Source of the DNA: Streptomyces canus
GTDB taxonomy: Bacteria; Actinomycetota; Actinomycetes; Streptomycetales; Streptomycetaceae
Direction of reading: 5' to 3'
DNA length: 64,000 bases
Assembly: GCF_001514145.1 (NCBI RefSeq)
Contig: NZ_KQ948658.1
Span: 247,687-311,686 of the forward strand
Position numbers and translations under genes: made by a program. The notes under the pieces were generated by a model. That model had not been told where the DNA came from. It saw only the letters and a program-made list of their open reading frames with translations, and made no database searches. Below, piece by piece: positions 33,337-42,084 of this stretch. The stretch's first letter is position 1; the number at the start of each line of letters is the position of its first letter.

Positions 33337-35586
33337 GTGACCAACATCCCCGAGACCGGGCGGACCCCACGGGTCCAGATCCGGCTCGTCGTGATCCAGA
33401 TCCTCGTCCTCTCCCTCCTCGGCACCCTCGGCGGCCGCCTCTGGTACCTCCAGATCCGCGAAGGCGACGCGTACGCCAAGGAAGCCTCCGGAAACCACGT
33501 CCAGCAGGTCGTCGACCCCGCGGTGCGCGGCTCGATCCTGGACGCCCGCGGAGTGCCCCTCGCGGACAACGAGACCCGGCTGGTGGTCTCCGCCTCCCGT
33601 ACCGACCTGCTGAAGATGAAGGACGACGGCAAGGCCGTCCTCGCCAAGCTGGGCAAGGTCCTCGGCATGTCCGCCAAGGACGTCATGCAGAAGGTCCGGC
33701 TGTGCGACGCGAAGACGCCCCAGCCCTGTTGGAACGGCTCGCCGTACCAGCCGATCCCCATCACCGACGAGGCCACTCCCAAGCAGGCCCTGCAGATCCG
33801 CGAGCGCGCCGAGGACTTCCCCGGCATCACCGCCGAACCCGAGGCCGTGCGCCGCTATGCCGCCCCCGGCAAGTCCAACGCCGCCCAGGTCCTCGGATAC
33901 CTCTCGCCGGTCACCGACGAGGAGATCACCAAGGCCCAGGACACCGACTCGCCCTACCTGCGCTCCGACCAGGTCGGCCGCTCGGGCCTGGAGCGCCAGT
34001 ACGACAAGGCACTGCGCGGCAAGGCCGGCGTCACCCGCTACGAGGTCGACAACCTCGGCCGCGTCATCGGCGAGGCCGAGGCCGACGCGGCCCAGCCCGG
34101 CGCCAACCTCGTCACCAGCATCGACGCCCGCGTCCAGCGAGTCGCCGAGTACGAACTGCACGAGGCGATGAAGACCGCCCGCAAGCAGTTCGACAAGATC
34201 ACCGGCGAGAACTACAAGGCCGACTCGGGCGCTGTCGTGGTGATGGAGGCCAAGACCGGCCGGATCGTGGCGATGGCGTCCGCCCCGACCTACGACCCGA
34301 ACGTCTGGGTCGGCGGAATCTCCGCCAAGGACTACAAGACGCTCACCGGCAAGGGCTCCGACTACCCGCTGCTCAACAGGGCCATACAGGGTCAGTCCGC
34401 ACCCGGTTCGACGTTCAAGGTCGTCTCCACGGCCGCCGCGGTCGAAGCCGGCTACGAGTGGGACGGCGGCTACCCGTGCACCAGCTCGTACTCGGTGGGC
34501 GGCCAGGTCTTCAAGAACTTCGAGGGGGAGAGCTTCGGCCCGATCTCGCTCGGCCGCGCCCTGGAGGTCTCCTGCGACACCGTCTTCTACGGCCTCGCCG
34601 ACCGGGAGTGGAAGAAGGACGGCGGCATCAACCCCAAGAAGGGCGAGCCGAAGGACTACTTCTACAAGGCCGCCCACCAGTTCGGCCTCGGCAAGGAGAC
34701 CGGCATCGACCTCCCCAACGAGGTCACCGGCCGCGTCCCCGACCGCCAGTGGAAGGAGTCGTACTGGAAGGCCAACAAGGACTCCTGGTGCAAGACCGGC
34801 AAGAAGGACGGCACCTACGTCGAGAAGATCGCGTACGAGAACTGCCTCGAGGGCAACAAGATGCGCGAGGGTGACTCCATCAACTACTCCATCGGTCAGG
34901 GCGACACCCTCGTCACCCCGATCCAGGAGGCCAGGATCTACGGGGCGCTCGCCAACGGCGGGACCATATACCAGCCGAGCATCGGCAAGGCGATCATCAG
35001 CGCCGACGGCAAGACCGTCCAGGAGATCAAGCCCAAGGCGACCGGGAAGCTTCCGGTCAGCCAGGCCACCCTCAAGGGCATGGACACCGCCCTGGAAGGC
35101 GTCGTCACCCGCGGTACGGCCGCCTGGAAGTTCGGCGGCTGGCCGCAGGACAAGATCCCGCTGCACGCCAAGACCGGCACCGCCGAGGTCTACGGCAAGC
35201 AGACGACGTCCTGGCTGGCCACGTACTCCAAGGACTACACGGTCGTCATGACGATCGCCCAGGCCGGAACCGGCTCCGGCGCCTCGGGTGAGGCCGTGCG
35301 CCACATCTACAACGCCATGTACGGCGTCTCGGCCGACGGCAAGGTCAACAAGAAGAACGCGCTCCTGCCGACCCCGCAGACGAGCCTGCCGAAGATCCAG
35401 ACCGACGGGACCATCAAGTCCCCGAAGGTCGCCAAGGACCCGGCCAAGGACCAGCGGGTGAGCCAGGAGGGCGCGCCCGAGCCGGACGAGACACAGCAGG
35501 CGGCGACCGTGAACACGCCGACCACCGGGAACCGTGACACCCGGAGGCGGCGCCGCAAGAGGGGGAGCCGGAGGATGCTCACATGA
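33337..35586 (+). CDS. pbp2: Penicillin-binding protein 2 (class B, MrdA-type transpeptidase)
   Basis: 749 residues from GTG 33337. A short cytoplasmic N-terminus and one membrane helix (VIQILVLSLLGTLGGRLWYL) precede the dimerisation domain and the transpeptidase domain. The active-site serine is in SAPGSTFKV, the second motif is SCD (SCDTVFYG), and KTG lies in HAKTGTAEVYG. The C-terminal tail from about residue 660 is Lys/Pro-rich, ends in a basic RRRRRKRGSRR-like stretch and is longer than in E. coli PBP2. It crosslinks peptidoglycan with the SEDS polymerase encoded next; the stop overlaps that gene's ATG. Confidence 0.95.
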   Translation: MTNIPETGRTPRVQIRLVVIQILVLSLLGTLGGRLWYLQIREGDAYAKEASGNHVQQVVDPAVRGSILDARGVPLADNETRLVVSASRTDLLKMKDDGKAVLAKLGKVLGMSAKDVMQKVRLCDAKTPQPCWNGSPYQPIPITDEATPKQALQIRERAEDFPGITAEPEAVRRYAAPGKSNAAQVLGYLSPVTDEEITKAQDTDSPYLRSDQVGRSGLERQYDKALRGKAGVTRYEVDNLGRVIGEAEADAAQPGANLVTSIDARVQRVAEYELHEAMKTARKQFDKITGENYKADSGAVVVMEAKTGRIVAMASAPTYDPNVWVGGISAKDYKTLTGKGSDYPLLNRAIQGQSAPGSTFKVVSTAAAVEAGYEWDGGYPCTSSYSVGGQVFKNFEGESFGPISLGRALEVSCDTVFYGLADREWKKDGGINPKKGEPKDYFYKAAHQFGLGKETGIDLPNEVTGRVPDRQWKESYWKANKDSWCKTGKKDGTYVEKIAYENCLEGNKMREGDSINYSIGQGDTLVTPIQEARIYGALANGGTIYQPSIGKAIISADGKTVQEIKPKATGKLPVSQATLKGMDTALEGVVTRGTAAWKFGGWPQDKIPLHAKTGTAEVYGKQTTSWLATYSKDYTVVMTIAQAGTGSGASGEAVRHIYNAMYGVSADGKVNKKNALLPTPQTSLPKIQTDGTIKSPKVAKDPAKDQRVSQEGAPEPDETQQAATVNTPTTGNRDTRRRRRKRGSRRMLT

Positions 35587-36782
35587 CCGGGGCGAACAGC
35601 TTCCAGGTCTCCGGGTACGGCCCCGCGCGCGCGGGCTGGACCCGGCTGCTGGCCCGCGACTCGCTCGCCCGCCGACTGGACTGGCCGATACTGTTCTCGG
35701 CCCTCGCCCTGTCCATGATCGGCTCGATCCTGGTCTTCTCGGCGACCCGCAACCGCACCGAGATCAACCAGGGTGACCCGTACTACTTCCTGATCCGCCA
35801 CCTCATGAACACCGGCATAGGGTTCGCCCTGATGATCGGCACGGTGTGGGTCGGCCACCGCACCCTGCGCACCGCCGTGCCCCTGCTGTACGGCGCCTCG
35901 CTCTTTCTGATCCTGCTGGTCCTCACCCCGCTGGGCTCCACGGTCAACGGCGCCCACTCCTGGATCGTGATCGGCGGCGGCTTCTCGCTCCAGCCCTCGG
36001 AGTTCGTGAAGATCACGATCATCCTGGGCATGGCGATGCTGCTCGCGGCCCGGGTCGACGCGGGCGACAAGCCCTACCCCGACCACCGCACCGTGCTCCA
36101 GGCCCTGGGCCTCGCCGCCGTACCGATGCTCATCGTGATGCTCATGCCCGACCTCGGGTCGGTCATGGTCATGGTCATCATCGTGCTCGGGCTGCTGCTC
36201 GCCTCCGGCGCCTCCAACCGATGGGTCTTCGGGCTGCTCGGTGCGGGCGCGGCCGGCGCGATCGCGGTCTGGCAGCTGCACATCCTGGACGAGTACCAGA
36301 TCGCCCGCTTCGCCGCCTTCGCCAACCCGAGCCTCGACCCGGCGGGCGTCGGCTACAACACCAACCAGGCGCGGATCGCCATCGGTTCGGGCGGTCTGAC
36401 GGGCGCGGGCCTGTTCCACGGGTCGCAGACCACCGGCCAGTTCGTGCCGGAGCAGCAGACCGACTTCGTCTTCACCGTCGCCGGCGAGGAACTGGGCTTC
36501 GTCGGCGGGGGCCTGATCATCGTCCTGCTCGGGGTCATCCTGTGGCGGGCCTGCCGGATCGCCCGCGAGACCACCGAGCTGTACGGCACGATCGTGGCCG
36601 CCGGAATCGTGGCGTGGTTCGCCTTCCAGTCCTTCGAGAACGTCGGCATGACCCTCGGGATCATGCCGGTCACCGGTCTGCCCCTGCCGTTCGTGTCGTA
36701 CGGAGGATCGTCGATGTTCGCTACGTGGGTCGCGGTGGGGCTGCTGCAGTCGATCAGAGTGCAGCGGCCGATGTCGGCGTAG
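35583..36782 (+). CDS. sfr: SEDS-family peptidoglycan polymerase (RodA-like)
   Basis: 399 residues with about ten membrane helices. The segments GAHSWIVIGGGFSLQPSEFVK, MVMPDLGS-like LMPDLGSVMVM and VTGLPLPFVSYGGSSM are family signatures, including the catalytic Asp region. In Streptomyces the mre-linked member is called Sfr. It polymerises lipid II into glycan with PBP2. Translation is coupled to pbp2 (ATGA at 35583-35586). Confidence 0.95.
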   Translation: MTGANSFQVSGYGPARAGWTRLLARDSLARRLDWPILFSALALSMIGSILVFSATRNRTEINQGDPYYFLIRHLMNTGIGFALMIGTVWVGHRTLRTAVPLLYGASLFLILLVLTPLGSTVNGAHSWIVIGGGFSLQPSEFVKITIILGMAMLLAARVDAGDKPYPDHRTVLQALGLAAVPMLIVMLMPDLGSVMVMVIIVLGLLLASGASNRWVFGLLGAGAAGAIAVWQLHILDEYQIARFAAFANPSLDPAGVGYNTNQARIAIGSGGLTGAGLFHGSQTTGQFVPEQQTDFVFTVAGEELGFVGGGLIIVLLGVILWRACRIARETTELYGTIVAAGIVAWFAFQSFENVGMTLGIMPVTGLPLPFVSYGGSSMFATWVAVGLLQSIRVQRPMSA

Positions 36783-36834
36783 GCCGGGTCGGCCGGGTGG
36801 CGGCGGCCCTCTGCCGTAACCGCCCGCTGACCAC

Positions 36835-36847
36835 TAGATTCGAGTCA
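36835..36847 (+). promoter_or_regulatory. -10 element for a leaderless CYTH/CHAD mRNA
   Basis: TAGATT (36835-36840) fits the Streptomyces -10 consensus and ends 6 nt before the ATG; no ribosome site is present. Confidence 0.5.
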
Positions 36848-38346
36848 TGGCGGACACAAAGCGGGAGATCGAGCGGAAGTACGAGTCCGACGACAGCGGC
36901 CTGCCCGATCTGACCGGAGTCGCCGGGGTCGAGGCCGTCGTCGACAAGGGCGTCGCGCATCTGGACGCCACCTACTACGACACGGCCGACGAACGCCTCG
37001 TGACGTCCTCGATCACCCTGCGCCGCCGCACGGGCGGATCGGACGCGGGCTGGCACCTTAAGTTGCCCGTGTCCGAGGGCGTGCGCGACGAGATCCGGGC
37101 CCCGCTCTCCGAGACCGTCCCCGACGAACTCGCCGCCCTGGTCCGCTCCCGGGTCAGGGGCGTCGAGCTGCTGCCCGTGGTCCGGCTGCGCTCGGACCGT
37201 GATGTGCGCCACCTCCTCGACGCCCAGGGGCACTTGCTCGCCGAGGTCAGCGTGGACGCCGTGCACGCCGAGCGGCTCAGCGGCGGCGTCGGCGACGCCC
37301 AGTGGACCGAGATCGAGGTGGAACTCGCCGACGGCGGAGACCCGGCCTTCCTCGACAAGGTCGACAAGCGGCTGCGCAAGGCGGACGTACGGCCGTCCGC
37401 TTCGCCCTCGAAGCTGGCCCGGGCCCTCGCGGAGACGGCCCCCAAGAAGAAGAGCCCCGTCACAGCGGATCCGGTGACCGCCGGCGACCACGTCCTCGCG
37501 TACGTCCGCGCCCAGCGGGACGCGATCCTCGAACTCGACCCGGCCGTCCGCCAGGACGCCGAGGACTCCGTGCACAGCATGCGCGTCGCCACCCGCCGGA
37601 TGCGCAGCACCTTCAAGTCGTACGGCACAGTCCTCGACCGGGACGTCACCGACCCGATCAGCGACGAGCTGAAGTGGCTGGCCGCCGAACTGGGCGTGGA
37701 CCGGGACCGCGAGGTGCTGTACGAGCGCCTGACCGCGGCTCTCGACGAGGTGCCGCGGACGCTGCTCTACGGGCCCATCGCCACGCGACTGAGCACCTGG
37801 GCCGGCGACCACCCCGGCGGGGCGAGCGCCCGGCTGATCGGCGTCCTGGACTCCCGGCGCTACCTCGCCCTGCTCGACACCCTGGACGCGCTGATCGCCG
37901 ACCCGCCGCTGCTGAAGGCGGCCGGGAAGAAGCCCCACAAGGTCATCGCCAAGGCCGTGCGGAAGGATTTCCGGAAGGTCGCCGGGCTCGTCGGGCAGGC
38001 GCTGGAACTGGAGCCCGGAACCGACCGGGACGCTGCGATCCACGAGGCCCGCAAGAAGACCAAGCGCACCCGGTATGCGGCCGAAGCGGCCCGCCCGGTC
38101 CTCGGCAAGCCGGCCAGGACCATGGTCAACTCCATGAAGTCGCTCCAGAACCTGCTGGGGGAGCACCAGGACAGCGTGATGGCCCGGCAGACCCTGCGGG
38201 AGCTGTCCGCGGTCGCCCACGCGTCGGGGGAGAGCGCCTTCACCTACGGGCTGCTCCACGGGCGTGAGGAGCAGCGGGCGGCGGCCGTGGAGGCCGAACT
38301 GCCCGGCTTCTGGGACGGCATCAGGGGCGAGGAGGACGCCCTCTGA
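36847..38346 (+). CDS. CYTH and CHAD domain protein
   Basis: 499 residues. The N-terminal CYTH tunnel domain (1-205) begins with the EIERKYE motif and keeps acidic and basic residues that bind metal and triphosphate. The C-terminal CHAD domain (about 215-495) has conserved histidines and basic residues (VHSMRVATRRMRSTFKSY, HEARKKTKRTRYAAEA) that bind polyphosphate. Known relatives bind inorganic polyphosphate and may hydrolyse triphosphate. The cellular role here is open. It is transcribed separately from the mre operon through its own -10. Confidence 0.92.
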   Translation: MADTKREIERKYESDDSGLPDLTGVAGVEAVVDKGVAHLDATYYDTADERLVTSSITLRRRTGGSDAGWHLKLPVSEGVRDEIRAPLSETVPDELAALVRSRVRGVELLPVVRLRSDRDVRHLLDAQGHLLAEVSVDAVHAERLSGGVGDAQWTEIEVELADGGDPAFLDKVDKRLRKADVRPSASPSKLARALAETAPKKKSPVTADPVTAGDHVLAYVRAQRDAILELDPAVRQDAEDSVHSMRVATRRMRSTFKSYGTVLDRDVTDPISDELKWLAAELGVDRDREVLYERLTAALDEVPRTLLYGPIATRLSTWAGDHPGGASARLIGVLDSRRYLALLDTLDALIADPPLLKAAGKKPHKVIAKAVRKDFRKVAGLVGQALELEPGTDRDAAIHEARKKTKRTRYAAEAARPVLGKPARTMVNSMKSLQNLLGEHQDSVMARQTLRELSAVAHASGESAFTYGLLHGREEQRAAAVEAELPGFWDGIRGEEDAL

Positions 38347-38435
38347 CCTTCCGGGCGTACGGGGGGTGGTCGCGGCCGCGTTACGCTAGATGGTCACCCC
38401 TGTCAGTTCAGTCCAGCCCACCGAAGGTTCGCGAG

Positions 38436-40415
38436 ATGCCTGCCGAAGTCGCTGCGGCCGCAGAGTCTGTGTTTCCGCAGCTCGAAGCTCTGCTCCCGCA
38501 TGTGCAGAAGCCGATCCAGTACGTCGGCGGAGAGCTCAACTCCACCGTCAAGCCGTGGGAGTCCTGTGACGTCCGCTGGGCACTGATGTACCCGGACGCG
38601 TACGAGGTCGGTCTGCCCAACCAGGGCGTCATGATCCTCTACGAGGTCCTGAACGAACAGGAGGGCGTCCTCGCCGAGCGCACCTACAGCGTGTGGCCGG
38701 ACCTCGAGGCGCTGATGCGGGAGCACCACGTCCCGCAGTTCACGGTGGACAGCCACCGGCCGGTGGGCGCCTTCGACGTGTTCGGCCTGTCCTTCTCCAC
38801 GGAGCTGGGCTACACCAACATGCTGACGGCGCTGGACCTGGCGGGCATCCCGCTGGAGTCCAAGGACCGTACGCTCGACGACCCGATCGTGCTGGCCGGC
38901 GGCCACGCCGCCTTCAACCCCGAGCCGATCGCGGACTTCATCGACGCGGCGATCATCGGCGACGGCGAGCAGGCCGTGCTCGACATGACGAAGATCATCC
39001 GTGAGTGGAAGGTGGAGGGCCGGCCGGGCGGCCGCGAGGAGGTCCTCTTCCGCCTCGCGAAGACGGGCTCGGTGTACATCCCCGCGTTCTACGACGTCGA
39101 GTACCTTCCCGACGGCCGCATCGCGCGCGTGGTCCCCAACAAGTCGGGCGTCCCGTGGCGTGTGTCGAAGCACACCGTCATGGACCTCGACGAGTGGCCG
39201 TACCCCAAGCAGCCCCTCGTCCCCCTCGCGGAGACGGTCCACGAACGCATGTCGGTCGAGATCTTCCGCGGCTGCACCCGCGGCTGTCGCTTCTGCCAGG
39301 CGGGCATGATCACCCGCCCGGTCCGCGAGCGCTCGATCACGGGCATCGGCGACATGGTGGAGAAGGGCCTGAAGGCGACGGGCTTCGAGGAGGTGGGTCT
39401 TCTCTCGCTCTCGTCGGCGGACCACTCGGAGATCGGCGACATCGCGAAGGGCCTGGCGGACCGGTACGAGGAGGACAAGATCGGCCTGTCCCTCCCCTCC
39501 ACCCGCGTCGACGCCTTCAACGTGGACCTGGCGAACGAACTGACGCGCAACGGCCGCCGTTCGGGCCTGACCTTCGCCCCCGAGGGCGGCTCCGAGCGCA
39601 TGCGCAAGGTCATCAACAAGATGGTCTCCGAAGAGGACCTGATCAGGACGGTGTCCACGGCGTACGGCAACGGCTGGCGCCAGGTGAAGCTGTACTTCAT
39701 GTGCGGCCTGCCGACGGAGACCGACGAGGACGTCCTCCAGATCGCGGACATGGCGACGAAGGTGATCGCCGAGGGCCGCAAGGTCTCCGGCCAGAACGAC
39801 ATCCGCTGCACGGTCTCGATCGGCGGCTTCGTCCCCAAGCCCCACACGCCCTTCCAGTGGGCCCCGCAGCTCTCGGCGGAGGAGACGGACGCCCGCCTGG
39901 CGAAGCTCCGCGACAAGATCCGCGGCGACAAGAAGTACGGCCGCTCGATCGGCTTCCGCTACCACGACGGCAAGCCCGGCATCGTGGAAGGCCTGCTGTC
40001 GAGGGGTGACAGGCGGATCGGCGCCGTGATCCGCGCCGTCTACGAGGACGGCGGCCGCTTCGACGGCTGGCGCGAGCACTTCTCCTACGACCGCTGGATG
40101 GCCTGCGCCGACAAGACGCTGCCCGCCTTCGGCGTGGACGTCGACTGGTACACGACCCGCGAGAAGACGTACGAGGAAGTCCTCCCCTGGGACCACCTCG
40201 ACTCCGGCCTCGACAAGGACTGGCTCTGGGAGGACTGGCAGGACGCCCTCGACGAGACGGAGGTCGAGGACTGCCGGTGGACGCCTTGCTTCGACTGCGG
40301 GGTGTGCCCGCAGATGGACACGCACATTCAAATCGGCCCGACCGGCAAGAAGTTGCTGCCTCTGACGGTCAAGAACGGCGGGCCGGCGCCCGCCGCGAGT
40401 GGTCACGTGCACTGA
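38436..40415 (+). CDS. B12-binding radical SAM protein, TIGR03960 family
   Basis: 659 residues. An N-terminal B12-binding-like domain (1-220) precedes the radical SAM barrel; its iron-sulfur cysteines are in RGCTRGCRFCQAG (CxxxCxxC near residue 280). C-terminal cysteines (CRWTPCFDCGVCPQMD) may bind a second cluster or metal. The ATG at 38436 has GAAGG 8 nt upstream. Family members are nearly always paired with a TIGR03936/DUF2344 gene upstream of rne; here the partner is at 43315, separated by four unrelated genes. The modified substrate is unknown; tRNA or rRNA modification is a guess based on the rne context. Confidence 0.92.
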   Translation: MPAEVAAAAESVFPQLEALLPHVQKPIQYVGGELNSTVKPWESCDVRWALMYPDAYEVGLPNQGVMILYEVLNEQEGVLAERTYSVWPDLEALMREHHVPQFTVDSHRPVGAFDVFGLSFSTELGYTNMLTALDLAGIPLESKDRTLDDPIVLAGGHAAFNPEPIADFIDAAIIGDGEQAVLDMTKIIREWKVEGRPGGREEVLFRLAKTGSVYIPAFYDVEYLPDGRIARVVPNKSGVPWRVSKHTVMDLDEWPYPKQPLVPLAETVHERMSVEIFRGCTRGCRFCQAGMITRPVRERSITGIGDMVEKGLKATGFEEVGLLSLSSADHSEIGDIAKGLADRYEEDKIGLSLPSTRVDAFNVDLANELTRNGRRSGLTFAPEGGSERMRKVINKMVSEEDLIRTVSTAYGNGWRQVKLYFMCGLPTETDEDVLQIADMATKVIAEGRKVSGQNDIRCTVSIGGFVPKPHTPFQWAPQLSAEETDARLAKLRDKIRGDKKYGRSIGFRYHDGKPGIVEGLLSRGDRRIGAVIRAVYEDGGRFDGWREHFSYDRWMACADKTLPAFGVDVDWYTTREKTYEEVLPWDHLDSGLDKDWLWEDWQDALDETEVEDCRWTPCFDCGVCPQMDTHIQIGPTGKKLLPLTVKNGGPAPAASGHVH

Positions 40416-40432
40416 TGTGAGCGAGCCGGTCG

Positions 40433-40481
40433 GCAGGGCGGTCGGGAACAGGGTTTCTGTCCCTGTTCCCGACCGCCCTGC
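40433..40481. terminator. Strong bidirectional terminator
   Basis: A 21-bp perfect stem, GCAGGGCGGTCGGGAACAGG plus one base and its complement, around a TTTCTGT loop. It lies between the radical SAM gene and the convergent small secreted protein gene. Confidence 0.85.
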
Positions 40482-40552
40482 GTTGGACGGGCTTCACCTG
40501 TGCGGTTGTGTGGTGGTGCGGTTGACGGCCAGTAAGTGCCGTCGTCTGTCCG

Positions 40553-40789
40553 TCAGTTGCAGAAGTTGAGGATGGGCAGGAGGCCGTTGCCGCACTGGAG
40601 CTCGTCGCCGTCGCCACCGTAGCCGCCGGCCGGGGCGGCCTTGGTGACGGCGTGTGTGGCGGGCGTCGCGGCCACGGCGGACGTGGCAGTCGCCACCCCC
40701 GCCGCACAAGCGATGCCCACGGCGACGGTCACCGCGAATACTCGCGGAATGCGGGAAACGGCCTTCTTGGAGAGAGGTGTTGTGTTCAT
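40553..40789 (-). CDS. Small secreted protein with a C-terminal Cys-loop
   Basis: 78 residues from the ATG at 40789. The signal peptide includes FAVTVAVGIACAAGVATA and is cleaved near AVAA or ATHAV. The mature part is about 35-40 residues, beginning ATPATHAVTKAAPAGGYGG and ending GDELQCGNGLLPILNFCN. The two mature cysteines are twelve residues apart and enclose a hydrophobic GLLPILNF segment, so a single disulfide loop is likely. It recalls small Streptomyces surface-active proteins such as chaplins in size and hydrophobicity but lacks a full chaplin domain. Function unknown. Confidence 0.65.
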   Translation of the reverse strand: MNTTPLSKKAVSRIPRVFAVTVAVGIACAAGVATATSAVAATPATHAVTKAAPAGGYGGDGDELQCGNGLLPILNFCN

Positions 40790-40865
40790 GAACTCACCAT
40801 GCACACCCTCGCGATCAGTTGCTCGCCGAGCGCATCTGAGTGGGTGAGCCTCCCCCCGGAGCCCG

Positions 40866-41450
40866 CTACTTGCTCGCGGCGAAGCGCATGAGGGCCAGTT
40901 CGTCGCCCTGCTTGATCTTGCCGGTGGTGTTGATGACTTCGAGCTTCCATGTGGTGCCGACCCGGACCGCCTTGGCGACCGCGCAGCCGTTGTCCGTGGT
41001 GAGCATGCTCGGCCAGATGTCGGCGACCTGCTGGGAGCTGCCGCCGCTGGCGTCGTAGACCTTGAAGCTGATGTTGCGGGCCTTCTGGAAGGCACTGCCC
41101 TTCTTGTAGGCGGCGGCGACGAAGACGATCGACGTGATGTGCGGCGGGATCTTCGCGAACTCGACGGTGACCGTCTCGTCGTCGCCGTCTCCGTGGCCGG
41201 TCTGGTTGTCGCCGCTGTGCAGCAGGGAGCCGTTGCCGATGGGGTCGAGCGAGTCGAGGCCGGCCAGGCGCACCGGGTCGCCGTCGTGCATGGCGATGGC
41301 GATCAGGTCGAGATCCGTGCCGGACTTGCGGCGGAGCTTGCCGATCACCCCGCCGCTGGCGCCCGCGGTGGGGTCCCAGGAGACCCCTATGGACAGATGG
41401 GTCACGCCGTCCAGGTCGGCGGGGCCGTCTTCCTTCGTAAGCGTAATCAT
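40866..41450 (-). CDS. TerD-family protein
   Basis: 194 residues from ATG 41450 (MITLTKEDGPADLDGVTHLS); a GTG at 41465 would add five residues, and neither has a ribosome site. The calcium-binding TerD pattern is present (HDGDPVRLAGLDSLDPIGNG with GDNQTGHGDGDDE). Family members occur in tellurite/stress clusters and in Streptomyces development. No other ter genes are adjacent. It is probably cytoplasmic. Confidence 0.88.
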   Translation of the reverse strand: MITLTKEDGPADLDGVTHLSIGVSWDPTAGASGGVIGKLRRKSGTDLDLIAIAMHDGDPVRLAGLDSLDPIGNGSLLHSGDNQTGHGDGDDETVTVEFAKIPPHITSIVFVAAAYKKGSAFQKARNISFKVYDASGGSSQQVADIWPSMLTTDNGCAVAKAVRVGTTWKLEVINTTGKIKQGDELALMRFAASK

Positions 41451-41541
41451 GGGGACATAGTGCACGGGCGCCCGCCGGGTCAGGGAAGAGCCCCGTGAAA
41501 CCCGGTGGCTTGGCGGCCCGTGGTCTCGCCATCATGGGGCG

Positions 41542-42069
41542 ATGCCGCAGCTGACCCTGCCCGACGTCCGGTTCCACGCCTCCTACCTCGACGCGGTACG
41601 CGAGTTCACCGAGGCGGCTCTCGATCCGGCCGTGCTGGAGAGCGGGGAGATCGGACCGTACCGGAGGACGTGGCGGGAGCCTGCGGGGTTCGCGGCCTTC
41701 GTGGAGATGCTGCGTGCGGAGACGGAACGGCCGCGCAGGCCGGACTGGGTGCCGATGACGAACCTCTGGTACGTGGAGGACGACACCTTCCTCGGCAGGA
41801 TCTCGATACGGCACCGCCTCACCCCGTATCTGCTGGAGCTCGGCGGCCACATCGGATACGTGGTCCGTCCCGGCGCGCGGCGGCGGGGACACGCCACCGC
41901 CATGCTCGCGGCCGCGCTGCCCGTCTGCCGTCAACTGGGCATCGAGCGGGCCCTGGTCACCTGTGACGCCGGCAACACCGCGTCTCGTAAGGTGATCGAG
42001 GCCAATGGCGGAGAATTCGAGGATCGGCGCGGCGTAAAGCTGCGGTACTGGATCCGTACGGGGAACTGA
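41542..42069 (+). CDS. GNAT-family N-acetyltransferase
   Basis: 175 residues. The acetyl-CoA-binding motif V-RPGARRRGHATAML and the later CDAGNTASRKVIEANGG segment are typical GNAT features. The start ATG 41542 has no ribosome site, and CATCAT ends 6 nt upstream, so a leaderless mRNA is plausible. Substrate unknown. It precedes the Trp-rich repeat protein by 15 nt and is probably cotranscribed with it. Confidence 0.88.
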   Translation: MPQLTLPDVRFHASYLDAVREFTEAALDPAVLESGEIGPYRRTWREPAGFAAFVEMLRAETERPRRPDWVPMTNLWYVEDDTFLGRISIRHRLTPYLLELGGHIGYVVRPGARRRGHATAMLAAALPVCRQLGIERALVTCDAGNTASRKVIEANGGEFEDRRGVKLRYWIRTGN

Positions 42070-42084
42070 GGCGTCTACGTCGTT

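Noticed and set aside
34594..34603. Defective PBP2 because the second motif is SCD and not SxN
   Set aside because: SxD at this position is normal for the PBP2/MrdA subfamily, so the enzyme is expected to be active.
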